From: Nonomuraea sp. NEAU-A123
GTDB lineage: Bacteria; Actinomycetota; Actinomycetes; Streptosporangiales; Streptosporangiaceae
DNA length: 64,000 nucleotides
Direction of reading: 5' to 3'
NCBI RefSeq assembly: GCF_018603905.1
Contig: NZ_JAHFZZ010000018.1
Span: 27,054 to 91,053, forward strand
Part shown: in pieces, positions 12,635-20,830 of the stretch
Numbering within the stretch: position 1 is the stretch's first letter
Layout: each line of letters starts with the position of its first letter
The notes under the pieces: generated by a model
The model's database searches: none
What the model was told of the DNA's origin: nothing
The model's input: the letters and a program-made list of their open reading frames with translations, nothing else
Translations under genes and position numbers: made by a program

Positions 12635-13495
12635 ATGTCAGAACGTCGATCAGGCCGCGTTCCGCGCGGCATGCTGCGGGTGCTCGGGGGCGCGGCGGCG
12701 CTGGCCACCCTGCCGGCCATTCTGTCCATGCAGCCCGCGATGGCGGCGCCCTGCTACGGCGACTGCCAACCCGGTGTGGTGCGTTCCGCGGGCGTCCTCA
12801 AGTACGACGCCCCCGTGGGAGTGGACGACCAGATCACCATCAGCGCCGGCGACGGGTTCCTCACCGTCGCCGACCCCGCCGCCACGCTCACCGTGGGCCC
12901 CGGATGCACCCTGGTGACCCCGCACGAGGCACGCTGCGCGCCCGCGCCCGCCGGGTTCATGGCCATCCGCGGGTTGGACGGCAACGACGTGATCACGAAC
13001 ACCACGGCCCTCGCCGCGCGCCTGATGGGCGACAACGGCGACGACCGGCTCGTCGGCGGCTCCGGCGACGACACGCTGAACGGCGGGTTCGGCAGCGACG
13101 TGCTGCAGGGCGGCGGCGGTTCCGACACCGCCACCTACTCCGGGATATCGAACCGGCTCAGCGTCCGGGCCGACCTCGACGGCGCGACCGGCGACGACGG
13201 CAGCTCCGAAGACGGCCCCGCGGGGGCCCGCGACACCATCGCCGCGGACGTGGAGAACCTGGAAGGCACCAACACCGACGACGTGCTCATCGGCAACGCG
13301 GGCCCGAACGTCATCAACGGTTCGGGCGGCCACGACCAGATCCAGGGCCTGGGCGGCAACGACCAGCTCACCGGCAGGGGCGGCGGCACCGTCGACGGGG
13401 GCGCCGACACCGACCACTGCACCTCCAACCTCGTGGGGCTGCCGGCGCAGGCGGACACCTTCATCGGCTGCGAGACCACGGAGATCGTCACGTAG
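12635..13495 (+). CDS. Secreted RTX-type calcium-binding repeat protein
   Basis: 286 residues from ATG 12635 (AAAAGGGG upstream). Residues 1-35 form a signal peptide (RVPRGMLRVLGGAAALATL ending AMAAP). Mature N-terminal part has a paired-Cys segment (CYGDC) and a beta-rich region. From about residue 110 there are glycine-aspartate nonapeptides of the haemolysin type: GLDGNDVI, MGDNGDDRLVGGSGDDTLNG, GFGSDVLQGGGGSDTATYSG, and later NTDDVLIGNAGPNVING. These fold as a Ca2+-filled parallel beta-roll outside the cell. No protease, lipase or type I secretion signal is visible. Ten bases from its stop begins the convergent NACHT gene, with palindrome AGGGCGCCCT between. Confidence 0.9.
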   Translation: MSERRSGRVPRGMLRVLGGAAALATLPAILSMQPAMAAPCYGDCQPGVVRSAGVLKYDAPVGVDDQITISAGDGFLTVADPAATLTVGPGCTLVTPHEARCAPAPAGFMAIRGLDGNDVITNTTALAARLMGDNGDDRLVGGSGDDTLNGGFGSDVLQGGGGSDTATYSGISNRLSVRADLDGATGDDGSSEDGPAGARDTIAADVENLEGTNTDDVLIGNAGPNVINGSGGHDQIQGLGGNDQLTGRGGGTVDGGADTDHCTSNLVGLPAQADTFIGCETTEIVT

Positions 13496-13503
13496 GGCGC
13501 CCT

Positions 13504-15729
13504 TCACCGGTCCGCCCCTCCCCCGCTGCCGGGACCGCCGAGAGCCAGGCGGTCTCGCAGCAGGGCGTGGCGGAACTGGAACACTCCGCCCACCTGGCGC
13601 AGCGCCCCCCGCCGCGCGGCGTCCTGCAAGAACGCCATCGGCCGCCAAGGCAGCCTTCCGGCTGCCGCGAGAGACAGCAGCGCGAGCAGGAACTGGGTGT
13701 ACGCCGTGCACAGCCACGCGCAGAGGCCACCCGCCACCCCGACGTGAACGGCCCGGTCGGCGAGCTGCCACGCATCGTGCGGCTCCCCGTCCATGAACGG
13801 GATGAACATGGCGGTCATGAACGCGGTGATGACGGCGCCGAAGAGCGCGGCGGTCGTGGTCCAGCTCCGGTCCGAGCGGAGAACCTCGGCGGGCGTCGCC
13901 CCGCGCTCGGTGTCGATGTCATCGAAGACCGTGACGAACTCAGCGCCGAGCCCGGTGACGAAGCTGTAGAAGAAGCCACAGCAGAAACCGAAGGCGAAGG
14001 CGATCAGCAGCAGGGAAACGGAGTACTGCACGTAGCCGGACACACTCGATACGCCGGGCGGGCGCCTGGTCAAGCAGGTGATCAGGGTGATGATGAGCAT
14101 GGTGGGGACACCGCTCTCCACCCCGCCCCTCAACCCGCGCCGGAGCCCGGAGCCGAGACCCAGGCAGATGCGCAGGCCCGCTGACCGGCCCGTTCGGCGG
14201 ATGGCGAATCGGCGGAACTTCGGGATTTTCGGGAACAACGGCGTCCAAAGGCTGTTCACCGCTCCGACCACGAGCCCACCCCCGAGACCCCATAACAGGT
14301 CCTGCCCTGCTCTCGTGGCGGGGTCTTCGGCTGTCAGGCTCCAGGGGAGTCCCACGAGCGTGTTGGCGAGCGCGAGCACGATCCCGGCCGCGACGGCCCA
14401 GATCAGGACGCGGGCCCGTCGGGGGACGGCGTGGGCCAGCTCCCACCAGGCCAGGTCGTGGATGTCGCGGCGGTGCAGGTGACGGGCGAGGAAGGCGAGC
14501 CAGCGGTGCGCGTCCCGGCCGTTCCAGGGGCGTTCGTCGGCAGTGGCCTCGGGCAGGTCGGGATAGAGGACGCCGAGGAGCTGGTCGAGCAGATACGACC
14601 GCAGGGCGGCGGCGCTGGGCAGGGTCAGCAGCTGATCGGGATCGCCCTGGCCGTCGGCGTAGGCCAGGCGGGCCAGCGACAGGTTCAGCGGCACCGACAG
14701 TGTCGCCGCCAGTTCGCCGCGAGGCTCGCGGCGTATGCGGGTGAACACCTTCTCCCACCGCGCGACCCGGTCAGGTCGCGTCGCGTCACTCAAGTAGGCA
14801 CAGATCTCCTCGGGGGAGAGCGGATCGAGTTCGATCACCGCGGCCCCTGTGATCACATCGGCGTCTCGTACCGCCTCGTGGTATTCGCCGCTCCTGCTGG
14901 TGACGATCAGCGGAGCGCCGGGCGTGAACGCGGCGTTGATGGCGCGCAGGGCCGTCCCGCGGACCCTGGCGGGCATCTCGTCGAGTCCGTCCAGCACCGG
15001 GAGCAGCGACTCGATCCAGGTGAATCCGCTGACGCCGTAGTCCTGGTCCAGCCGCTCCGTGATCCATTGCCGCAGGGTCTGCGCGGTGGGGTCCCAGGTG
15101 GGCAGTCTCAAGATCACGGGTACTGGCCGCGTTCCAGAGGCGGGTGCGGCCAGGCAGGCCAGGGCGAAGCGGATGATCAAGCTGGTCTTGCCTGAGCCGG
15201 GTGCGCCGAGCACGACCAGTCGCCGGGTCGGCACTGACGTGGTCACGACGCGGTGCAGGTCGTCCAGGGTGCCATCCAGCCGCAGCGGGGCATCGCCGTC
15301 GCCTTGGCGGATGACCCGCCAGTGGTCGCAGGCCGGCGGGCCGACCGTGTGCCAGGAGACCGGCATCGGAAGGGGGTCCAGGAGCCGTCGCTGCCGCTTC
15401 TCGGCGTCGCACTGCTCGGACACCTTGGCGGCCAGGAACCGCAGGCGCCGTTCCTTCAGTAGTCCGTGGTCGTCGTCCGGCGCTCCAGTCGCGGTGCGGT
15501 CCTCGCCGCGCCGGCGCAGCCACCCAATCAGCGATGCGGCCGCGGCCAGGACGGCGACGGACGCCGACAGCATGCTCGACCCTTGGTCGGCTGCCGTCGG
15601 CCCTTCCAGGTGGAGGAGCAACCCCAGGCCGAGCAGCCCGCCGCCCGCCGCGACCACCACCGCGGTCACGGTCCACCGCGAGCGCTTGGGACGAAGACGT
15701 CGACTTCGCACGGGACCAGGATGCCGCAC
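13504..15729 (-). CDS. Membrane-associated NACHT-domain NTPase
   Basis: 741 residues from GTG 15729; a GTG at 15672, just before the first membrane helix, is an alternative. Two N-terminal hydrophobic helices (VVVAAGGGLLGLGLLLHL and ASVAVLAAAASLIGWL) precede a NACHT ATPase: Walker A VVLGAPGSGKTSLI near residue 175, Walker B LLPVLDGLDEMP near 246, then the sensor-type LIVTSRSGEY and the LDPLSPEEICAYL segment. The C-terminal third has about six hydrophobic segments and ends in the QVGGVFQFRHALLRDRLA block seen in actinomycete relatives. STAND NTPases act as signal-triggered switches; some bacterial NACHT proteins defend against phage, but that role is not shown here. No effector or ligand-sensing repeat domain is recognisable. 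Confidence 0.9.
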   Translation of the reverse strand: MRHPGPVRSRRLRPKRSRWTVTAVVVAAGGGLLGLGLLLHLEGPTAADQGSSMLSASVAVLAAAASLIGWLRRRGEDRTATGAPDDDHGLLKERRLRFLAAKVSEQCDAEKRQRRLLDPLPMPVSWHTVGPPACDHWRVIRQGDGDAPLRLDGTLDDLHRVVTTSVPTRRLVVLGAPGSGKTSLIIRFALACLAAPASGTRPVPVILRLPTWDPTAQTLRQWITERLDQDYGVSGFTWIESLLPVLDGLDEMPARVRGTALRAINAAFTPGAPLIVTSRSGEYHEAVRDADVITGAAVIELDPLSPEEICAYLSDATRPDRVARWEKVFTRIRREPRGELAATLSVPLNLSLARLAYADGQGDPDQLLTLPSAAALRSYLLDQLLGVLYPDLPEATADERPWNGRDAHRWLAFLARHLHRRDIHDLAWWELAHAVPRRARVLIWAVAAGIVLALANTLVGLPWSLTAEDPATRAGQDLLWGLGGGLVVGAVNSLWTPLFPKIPKFRRFAIRRTGRSAGLRICLGLGSGLRRGLRGGVESGVPTMLIITLITCLTRRPPGVSSVSGYVQYSVSLLLIAFAFGFCCGFFYSFVTGLGAEFVTVFDDIDTERGATPAEVLRSDRSWTTTAALFGAVITAFMTAMFIPFMDGEPHDAWQLADRAVHVGVAGGLCAWLCTAYTQFLLALLSLAAAGRLPWRPMAFLQDAARRGALRQVGGVFQFRHALLRDRLALGGPGSGGGADR

Positions 15730-15809
15730 TCCGCACGCTCTGGGTAATCGAGCCGATGCGCTGGGTCATCGACGGGGTCGATGACTCCGGTAGCGAGGAT
15801 TGTTGGTGA
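15687..15809 (+). other. Possible tail of a lost gene antisense to the NACHT start
   Basis: The plus frame ending at 15809 reads WDEDVDFARDQDAALRTLW, then VIEPMRWVIDGVDD, then SGSEDCW. Its acidic and aromatic composition resembles a real protein end more than an antisense shadow. If real, the NACHT gene starts at GTG 15672. I recognise no family. Confidence 0.2.
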
Positions 15810-15945
15810 CGCTTCATGAGATCATCTAGATCATGATGGGTCTGTCAGGTTTGGGCCGCCGCGTCCCGCACGCCTCCGGGTCGGCCGGCGGGGCTTCCGC
15901 GACGTTCGACGCCGCCCTGGTCGCTGCGTCGGTCGCGTGCTGAGC

Positions 15946-16902
15946 ATGGTCGAAGCAGACACCGCCAAGCGGGTCCCCCGCACGTCCGGAGGCGACCTCG
16001 TCTCCGCCCCTATGAGGCCCGCGAGCGATCCCGAACCGGCGAGCGTCGGGCAGATCGCGGGATTGCGGCCGCGCCTGCGCCCTCGTGACGGGGGTGACGT
16101 CCCCGGAGCCGACGTCGACCTCGTGGACGCGCTGGATCCGCTGACGCGACATGTGGTGACGGCCTGGCTGCGCGACAACTCCTCCGCTTCCCAGCGACAG
16201 ACCCGCCTGCGGGTCCTGGCCTCGTACCTGCGCTGGCTGTACGCGGCCGAACCAGCCCTCGAACTGCTCGCGGCATCTGACGCCCAGTTGGACGCGTACT
16301 GCTATGCCGCCCTCATCACCGGCGTGAGCACGCCCGGCAAGCCCTTGGCCAGGGCGACGGTGATCAGGCGGCGCGCCACGCTGGCCTCCTTCTACGCCTT
16401 CGCCTGGCGATACGGCGCGGTGCGGCCGCGCCGCGACGTGACCGGCACGCCTCCGCCGACCCCGGCGGAGCGGCGCCTGCTGCGAAAGGGGGTCATGCGG
16501 CTGGCCGACGACGGCCGGTGGGCCGAGGCTCTCGCCGTCGCGCTGCTGGAGGCCACCGGCGCCTCCGTGGAGGCGCTGGCCGCTCTGACCGCCCACGATG
16601 TCCATCCCATGACGAGCGACGACCAGCTCACGCTGATCACCCTGCGCGGCGGCCGTGACGGCATCGTCGCGTTCCCGGTGTCGCCGGAGGTCCGCCACCT
16701 GTTGCGCGCGCTGTGCGGCAGCCGGGCCGCTGGGGAGCCGCTGATCTGCCGGGGCGACGGGCGGAGCGTGGATGCCGAGTGGATCGGGGCCGCGCTCACC
16801 GACGCCGCCCTCGCCGCCGGGGTGCGCAGGCAGCGGGCGGAACTCCTGCGCCCGCACCTGCTGCGCGCCCTCACGGTGACCGAACTCGCGGATTGCCCCT
16901 GA
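15946..16902 (+). CDS. Tyrosine-recombinase-like protein lacking catalytic residues
   Basis: 318 residues from ATG 15946 (GTG 15937 also possible). Residues ~55-160 resemble the SAM-like core-binding domain of phage-type integrases (VVTAWLRDNSSASQRQTRLR, LASYLRWLY, TVIRRRATLASFYAFAWR). Then the catalytic-domain pattern appears, but where active recombinases have TGLRxxEL the protein has TGASVEAL, so the first catalytic Arg is Ser. A late PHLLRALTVTEL keeps the H-x-x-R spacing, but the chain ends about ten residues later, without the Tyr nucleophile. It is thus either a decayed integrase or a DNA-binding protein that no longer recombines. Divergent from the NACHT gene. Confidence 0.7.
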   Translation: MVEADTAKRVPRTSGGDLVSAPMRPASDPEPASVGQIAGLRPRLRPRDGGDVPGADVDLVDALDPLTRHVVTAWLRDNSSASQRQTRLRVLASYLRWLYAAEPALELLAASDAQLDAYCYAALITGVSTPGKPLARATVIRRRATLASFYAFAWRYGAVRPRRDVTGTPPPTPAERRLLRKGVMRLADDGRWAEALAVALLEATGASVEALAALTAHDVHPMTSDDQLTLITLRGGRDGIVAFPVSPEVRHLLRALCGSRAAGEPLICRGDGRSVDAEWIGAALTDAALAAGVRRQRAELLRPHLLRALTVTELADCP

Positions 16903-16982
16903 CGCTTTCGATGTCCCGCTCAGCCCCAGTACCGCCGCGCGTTGATACCCGGCGCGACAGGTCTTCGATCATGGCGGACCAA

Positions 16983-16994
16983 CTGGTATGGTAG
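16983..16994. promoter_or_regulatory. GntR operator-like site, copy 1
   Basis: CTGGTATGGTAG lies 46 bases before the GntR start codon. It differs at one base from CTAGTATGGTAG at 18061 and at two bases from the reverse complement of the palindromic core at 18124-18135. Its position suggests autoregulation. Confidence 0.55.
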
Positions 16995-17040
16995 CCTTCA
17001 GTCCGCTATCAGCCGCAACGAGGGGACGGGGCTCAGTCGA

Positions 17041-17796
17041 ATGGCGAGGTCGCAGGCGAGTGGCGGCGGTGCCACGTCGGGCGAGAAGCCGCGAAGCACA
17101 GCCCCCGCGTCGGCGAGTTCGTTGTCTGCCGACGATCTCGACGGCGGCTCGATGAAAGACGCGATCGTCAGACAGCTCCGGCAGGACATCGCCTCAGGAA
17201 CGATCGCTTACGGCGAGAAACTGTCCGAGGCGCGCCTGGCACAGCGGTTCGGCGTCAGCCGGATGCCCGTACGGGAGGCGTTCAAAGAGCTCGAGACCGC
17301 CGGCTTCGTCACCATCGAACGCCGACGCGGCACGTTCGTCAGGCGCCCCAGCCGCCACGAGATACTCGACCTGTTCGAGGTACGCGAGGCCGTGGAAGGC
17401 ATGGCGGCCAGATTGTGCGCCAACCGCGCCAACAACGAGATCGTCGCGCTGATCGACGAGGCGATGGTGGAGATGACGACGGTCGCACAGGCGGGCGACA
17501 CCGACGGTTACAGCGCGACGGATGAGCGTTTACACGAGCTGATCGTCAAGGGGGCGAGCAACGAGCGCCTGACGGATCACTACCGCCTGCTCGTCCACCA
17601 GCTCCATCGGGGGCTTCTGTCGTCCATCGTCACCCGCCGCGAAGGGCGTATGGAGCGGTCGCTGGCCGAGCACTGGGCCATCGTCCAGGCGATCCGGGCC
17701 CACGACGCCGACGCGGCGGAGCGCGCCATGAGGGCGCACGTTCAACAGGGACGTCTGGAGCTGGCCGATGAGGTCAGCGTCAAGTTCGCTCTCTGA
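17041..17796 (+). CDS. GntR-family regulator with FCD domain
   Basis: 251 residues from ATG 17041 (GAGGGGACGGGG upstream). A ~35-residue polar extension is followed by a winged HTH (IVRQLRQDIASGTIAYGEKL, EARLAQRFGVSRMPVREAFK, FVTIERRRGTFVRRP). The C-terminal FCD domain (about 105-245) has the Asp/His pattern of the metal-binding ligand pocket (ATDERLHELIV, LAEHWAIVQAIRAHD). Such proteins usually repress catabolic operons and release DNA on binding a carboxylic acid. The co-directional catabolic operon starts 408 bases downstream, and matching sites lie in front of both, so it is the probable local regulator. Confidence 0.9.
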   Translation: MARSQASGGGATSGEKPRSTAPASASSLSADDLDGGSMKDAIVRQLRQDIASGTIAYGEKLSEARLAQRFGVSRMPVREAFKELETAGFVTIERRRGTFVRRPSRHEILDLFEVREAVEGMAARLCANRANNEIVALIDEAMVEMTTVAQAGDTDGYSATDERLHELIVKGASNERLTDHYRLLVHQLHRGLLSSIVTRREGRMERSLAEHWAIVQAIRAHDADAAERAMRAHVQQGRLELADEVSVKFAL

Positions 17797-17800
17797 TCTT

Positions 17801-17864
17801 CCGGGGCGGCGCGGCTTACGGCGCCTTCGCATGTGCCGCTAGAGGACGCGTCCCGCCGCCCCGG
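17801..17864 (+). terminator. Long-loop hairpin after the GntR gene
   Basis: 11-bp perfect arms, CCGGGGCGGCG at 17801-17811 and CGCCGCCCCGG at 17854-17864, separated by a 42-base loop, starting 4 bases after the GntR stop. A plausible terminator, though the loop is long. Confidence 0.4.
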
Positions 17865-17955
17865 GACCACAGCTCTCGCGGCTAACCGCCCACGGCCTCC
17901 CGCCGAGCAGGCGCGCGCTTGGTGCACCATCTGGAATGTTACGCGCCCGAACCAC

Positions 17956-17971
17956 ATCTGACATGTCAGAT
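17956..17971. promoter_or_regulatory. 16-bp perfect palindrome
   Basis: ATCTGACATGTCAGAT is a perfect palindrome about 100 bases upstream of the -35-like TTGACA of the operon. It differs from the GntR-like sites, so a second regulator is possible. The 408-base gap 17797-18204 otherwise holds the hairpin at 17801, the promoter at 18054 and the operator at 18121; no gene is seen in it. Confidence 0.45.
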
Positions 17972-18053
17972 AGGTATCAGGCGCGAGCCCCGAGCTCTTC
18001 ACGTCGCCACATTTCGCACCACACCCCGAGGACAACGCGACAGCTCCTAGCTC

Positions 18054-18082
18054 TTGACAACTAGTATGGTAGATGGAAATCT
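18054..18082 (+). promoter_or_regulatory. Operon promoter with operator copy 2 in the spacer
   Basis: A consensus -35 hexamer TTGACA (18054-18059) is followed by CTAGTATGGTAG (18061-18072), which would fall between -35 and -10. No strong -10 is seen; AAATCT at 18077-18082 has the right 17-base spacing but poor match. A repressor bound at the operator would block the polymerase directly. Confidence 0.5.
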
Positions 18083-18120
18083 GACGACACCATGCAGGCC
18101 ACATGGTGCTGGTAACTCCC

Positions 18121-18138
18121 AAACTGGCATACCAGTTT
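18121..18138. promoter_or_regulatory. GntR operator-like palindrome, copy 3
   Basis: AAACTGG-CATA-CCAGTTT, perfect 7-bp arms and 4-base centre, downstream of the promoter and 66 bases before the lipoprotein start. Its core CTGGCATACCAG reads CTGGTATGCCAG on the other strand, matching copies 1 and 2. A small hairpin (GCCCGG/CCGGGC, 18173-18188) follows just before the ribosome site. Confidence 0.6.
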
Positions 18139-18204
18139 TCCAGCATGCCCTCCCATATCTAGCTCATGCCCCGCCCGGCGTACCGGGCGTTGGAAAGGGT
18201 CACC

Positions 18205-19260
18205 ATGCGCACCAGGATTCCTCTTACCTCAGCCGCCGCTGCCCTGACGCTCACGCTCGCCGCGTGTGGCACTTCGTCGGGGAGCAGCGCAACGGCCAGT
18301 GACAGCACCGGCCCGGCCAGTCAGACGGTGTCGATCGGCTTCATCTCCCAGGCCCCCCGCAACGACAGCGGATTCACCCAGTACGGCCTGGCCGGGGTGA
18401 ACGCGGCCATCGCCGCGCAGAAGAACCTGAAGCTCTCCTCCATCGTCGACAACGTCTCCAACTCCCAGGAACAGATCAAGGGCCTGCAGACACTGGCCGC
18501 GGGCAACTCGATCGTCGTGGCCGACGGGGCGTCACTCAACAAGGCCGTGCAGGTCGTCGCGCCCAAGTACCCGAAGGTCAGGTTCATTCTGGTCGCGGCG
18601 CACACGGAGTCGTTCGCCGACAATGTGACCTCGGTCGACGCCGCCGTCGGCTACGACGCCATCGTCGTCGGTGCCGTCGCCTCGACGCTGTCGAAGTCGA
18701 AGAAGCTCGGGATGCTGGCGGGACTGCAGGTTCCGGCCTCCGCCAGTTGGTATTACGGCATGGTTCAGGGCGCCGGGCTCGACACCTCGGGCGCCAAGGT
18801 GGTGCAGACCTACACAGGCGACTACAACGACGTCGGCAAGGCGAAGCAGGCCGCCGAAGCGATGATCGCGACTGGCGTCGACTCGATCCTGTCCGACCTG
18901 GACAGCGGTTCTCAGGGCGTCTACCAGGCCTCCGACGCCGCGAGCTCGACAGTGGACGTCTATCAGGTCTTCGGCCTGGACTGTAAGGCCGGCAAGAACA
19001 TCATCGGCTCCGGCGTGGTCAACTGGTCGGCGATCCTGCAGGACTCGGTGACCGCCGCGGCGGCCGGAAACCTTCCCGCCGGGGCGATCAGCTATGGCCT
19101 GGCCAAGGGCGCGGTGAAGTTCGAGTTCTGTCCGGGCAAGGCGACGCCGGCGGCCAAGGAGCTCGCTGACAAGGTGACCAAGCAGCTGATCGGCAACGAG
19201 ATCACCCCGGCGGCGAACGTCCTGCTGCCGAAGCCGTCGTACGCCTTCGCGCAGCGCTAG
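18205..19260 (+). CDS. BMP-family ABC transporter substrate-binding lipoprotein
   Basis: 351 residues from ATG 18205, with GGAAAGGG 5 bases upstream; an upstream in-frame ATG at 18166 lacks a site. Signal sequence RTRIPLTSAAAALTLTLAAC ends in a lipobox, with Cys lipidated and anchored outside the membrane. The mature protein begins with a Ser/Thr/Gly linker then VSIGFISQAPRNDSGFTQYG, a family landmark. Basic membrane protein (PnrA-like) binders take up nucleosides; the Treponema RfuA relative binds riboflavin, so aromatic heterocycles are precedented ligands. First gene of the operon, 11 bases from the ATPase gene. Confidence 0.93.
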   Translation: MRTRIPLTSAAAALTLTLAACGTSSGSSATASDSTGPASQTVSIGFISQAPRNDSGFTQYGLAGVNAAIAAQKNLKLSSIVDNVSNSQEQIKGLQTLAAGNSIVVADGASLNKAVQVVAPKYPKVRFILVAAHTESFADNVTSVDAAVGYDAIVVGAVASTLSKSKKLGMLAGLQVPASASWYYGMVQGAGLDTSGAKVVQTYTGDYNDVGKAKQAAEAMIATGVDSILSDLDSGSQGVYQASDAASSTVDVYQVFGLDCKAGKNIIGSGVVNWSAILQDSVTAAAAGNLPAGAISYGLAKGAVKFEFCPGKATPAAKELADKVTKQLIGNEITPAANVLLPKPSYAFAQR

Positions 19261-19270
19261 GCCGCTGGCG

Positions 19271-20830
19271 ATGTCCAACCGAACGGATTCCACCGTCGTA
19301 CGCCCGCCGGCCCTCCGCCTCCGCGGAGTCACCAAACGCTTCGGCGCCTTCACCGCGAACGATCGCGTCGACCTCGACATCAACCGGGGCGAGATCCACG
19401 CGCTGCTCGGGGAGAACGGCGCCGGGAAGACGACCCTGATGCGTATCGTCACCGGCTTGTACCAGCCCGACGAGGGCGAGATGCGGCTGGACGACGAGAC
19501 GACCCGGTTCAGAAAGCCGGAGCACGCCCTGCGCGCCGGAATCGGCATGGTGCACCAGCACTTCACACTCGTGCCGACGCTCACGGAGCTGCAGAACCTG
19601 GCGATGCGCCCGGCGCGCTTCCCGTGGCGCAACGCGACGGCTGACGTACGCCGGCGCTCGGAGCAGATCGCGGCCACGACGGGCCTGCGGATCGATCCCG
19701 ACCGCCTGGTGGCCGACGCCTCCATCGGCGAGCGTCAGCGGCTGGAGATCGTCAAGCTGCTGTGCCGAGGCGCCCGGATTCTGATCTTCGACGAACCGAG
19801 CGCCGCGTTGAGCCCCGGCGAATGGGACGAGCTGGCCGCACTGATGCGAAAGCTGGCGGCGGAGGGGCACGCCATCGTGCTCATCTCCCACAAGCTCACG
19901 GAAGTGTTCGCCGTCGCCGACCGCTTCACCGTCCTTCGGGCCGGAGCCGTCGTCGGGACCGGGCTCGTCGCGGACGTCACCTCGGACGAGCTGGTGACGA
20001 TGATGGTGGGCGGCCTGGTCACGGAGCGGCCGGCGCGGGCGCCCATCGAGCCGGGCCCGCCGGTGCTGAGCATCCGAGGGCTGGCGGTGGCCCGTGACCC
20101 GCTCGACCCCAAGAGCCCGCCGGCCTTGAGCGGGATCGACCTCGAGGTCCGTGCCGGGGAGATCCTCGGCATCGCCGGCGTGGCAGGCAGTGGTCAGAAC
20201 GAGCTGGTCGAGGCGGTGATGGGAATCCGGCCGGCGTTGTCCGGCCGGATCGAGCTCGACGGCGAGCCGTTCGAGGATCGTACGCCGAGGCGCTTCTACG
20301 AGTCCGGCGGCGCGCTCATCCCCGAGGACCGCCACCACGTCGCGATCGTCTCGGGCATGACCCTCTGGGAGAACGTCACGATGCGGGCGCTCCGGCGACC
20401 GCCACTGAGCCGCCGGGGCATCCTGAACGTCTCCGCGGCACGCGCCGAGACGCGGCGGCTGATGACCGAGTTCGACATCCGAGCCGACACGGAGAAGACC
20501 CCGATCGGCCGGCTGTCCGGTGGAAACCAGCAGAAGGCCGTGCTGGCGCGAGAGTTCTCCGACCACCCGGCGCTGCTCATCGCCGTGCAGCCGGTGCGCG
20601 GCCTCGACGTGCGTGCGACCGACTTCGTCTACCGGCAGCTCAGCGAACATCGGGCGCGCGGCGGAGCGGTCCTGCTCATCTCCATGGATCTCGACGAGAT
20701 CATCGCCATGTCGGACCGGATCGCCGTCCTGGCCCATGGGCGGATCACCGGCGTGGTGGACGCGGACGACGCGACGAGAACGCGCATCGGCGCCCTCATG
20801 ACCTCAGCGGAGGACACGCCATGCTCATGA
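19271..20830 (+). CDS. ABC transporter ATPase with two nucleotide-binding domains
   Basis: 519 residues. Domain 1 (about 15-245) has Walker A LGENGAGKTTLMRI, signature SIGERQRLEIVK and Walker B ILIFDEPSAALSP. Domain 2 (about 265-505) has a degenerate Walker A (GVAGSGQNELVEA), signature LSGGNQQKAVLA and a Walker B with AVQPVRGLDV instead of DEP. This asymmetry, one canonical and one degenerate site, is normal for sugar/nucleoside-type (RbsA/NupA-like) importers. It couples to the two permeases that follow; its stop overlaps the first permease start (ATGCTCATGA). Confidence 0.95.
   Translation: MSNRTDSTVVRPPALRLRGVTKRFGAFTANDRVDLDINRGEIHALLGENGAGKTTLMRIVTGLYQPDEGEMRLDDETTRFRKPEHALRAGIGMVHQHFTLVPTLTELQNLAMRPARFPWRNATADVRRRSEQIAATTGLRIDPDRLVADASIGERQRLEIVKLLCRGARILIFDEPSAALSPGEWDELAALMRKLAAEGHAIVLISHKLTEVFAVADRFTVLRAGAVVGTGLVADVTSDELVTMMVGGLVTERPARAPIEPGPPVLSIRGLAVARDPLDPKSPPALSGIDLEVRAGEILGIAGVAGSGQNELVEAVMGIRPALSGRIELDGEPFEDRTPRRFYESGGALIPEDRHHVAIVSGMTLWENVTMRALRRPPLSRRGILNVSAARAETRRLMTEFDIRADTEKTPIGRLSGGNQQKAVLAREFSDHPALLIAVQPVRGLDVRATDFVYRQLSEHRARGGAVLLISMDLDEIIAMSDRIAVLAHGRITGVVDADDATRTRIGALMTSAEDTPCS

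Noticed and set aside
16010-16857. Minus-strand frames across the recombinase-like gene
   Set aside because: They lack a start signal and are antisense to a coherent integrase-like protein.
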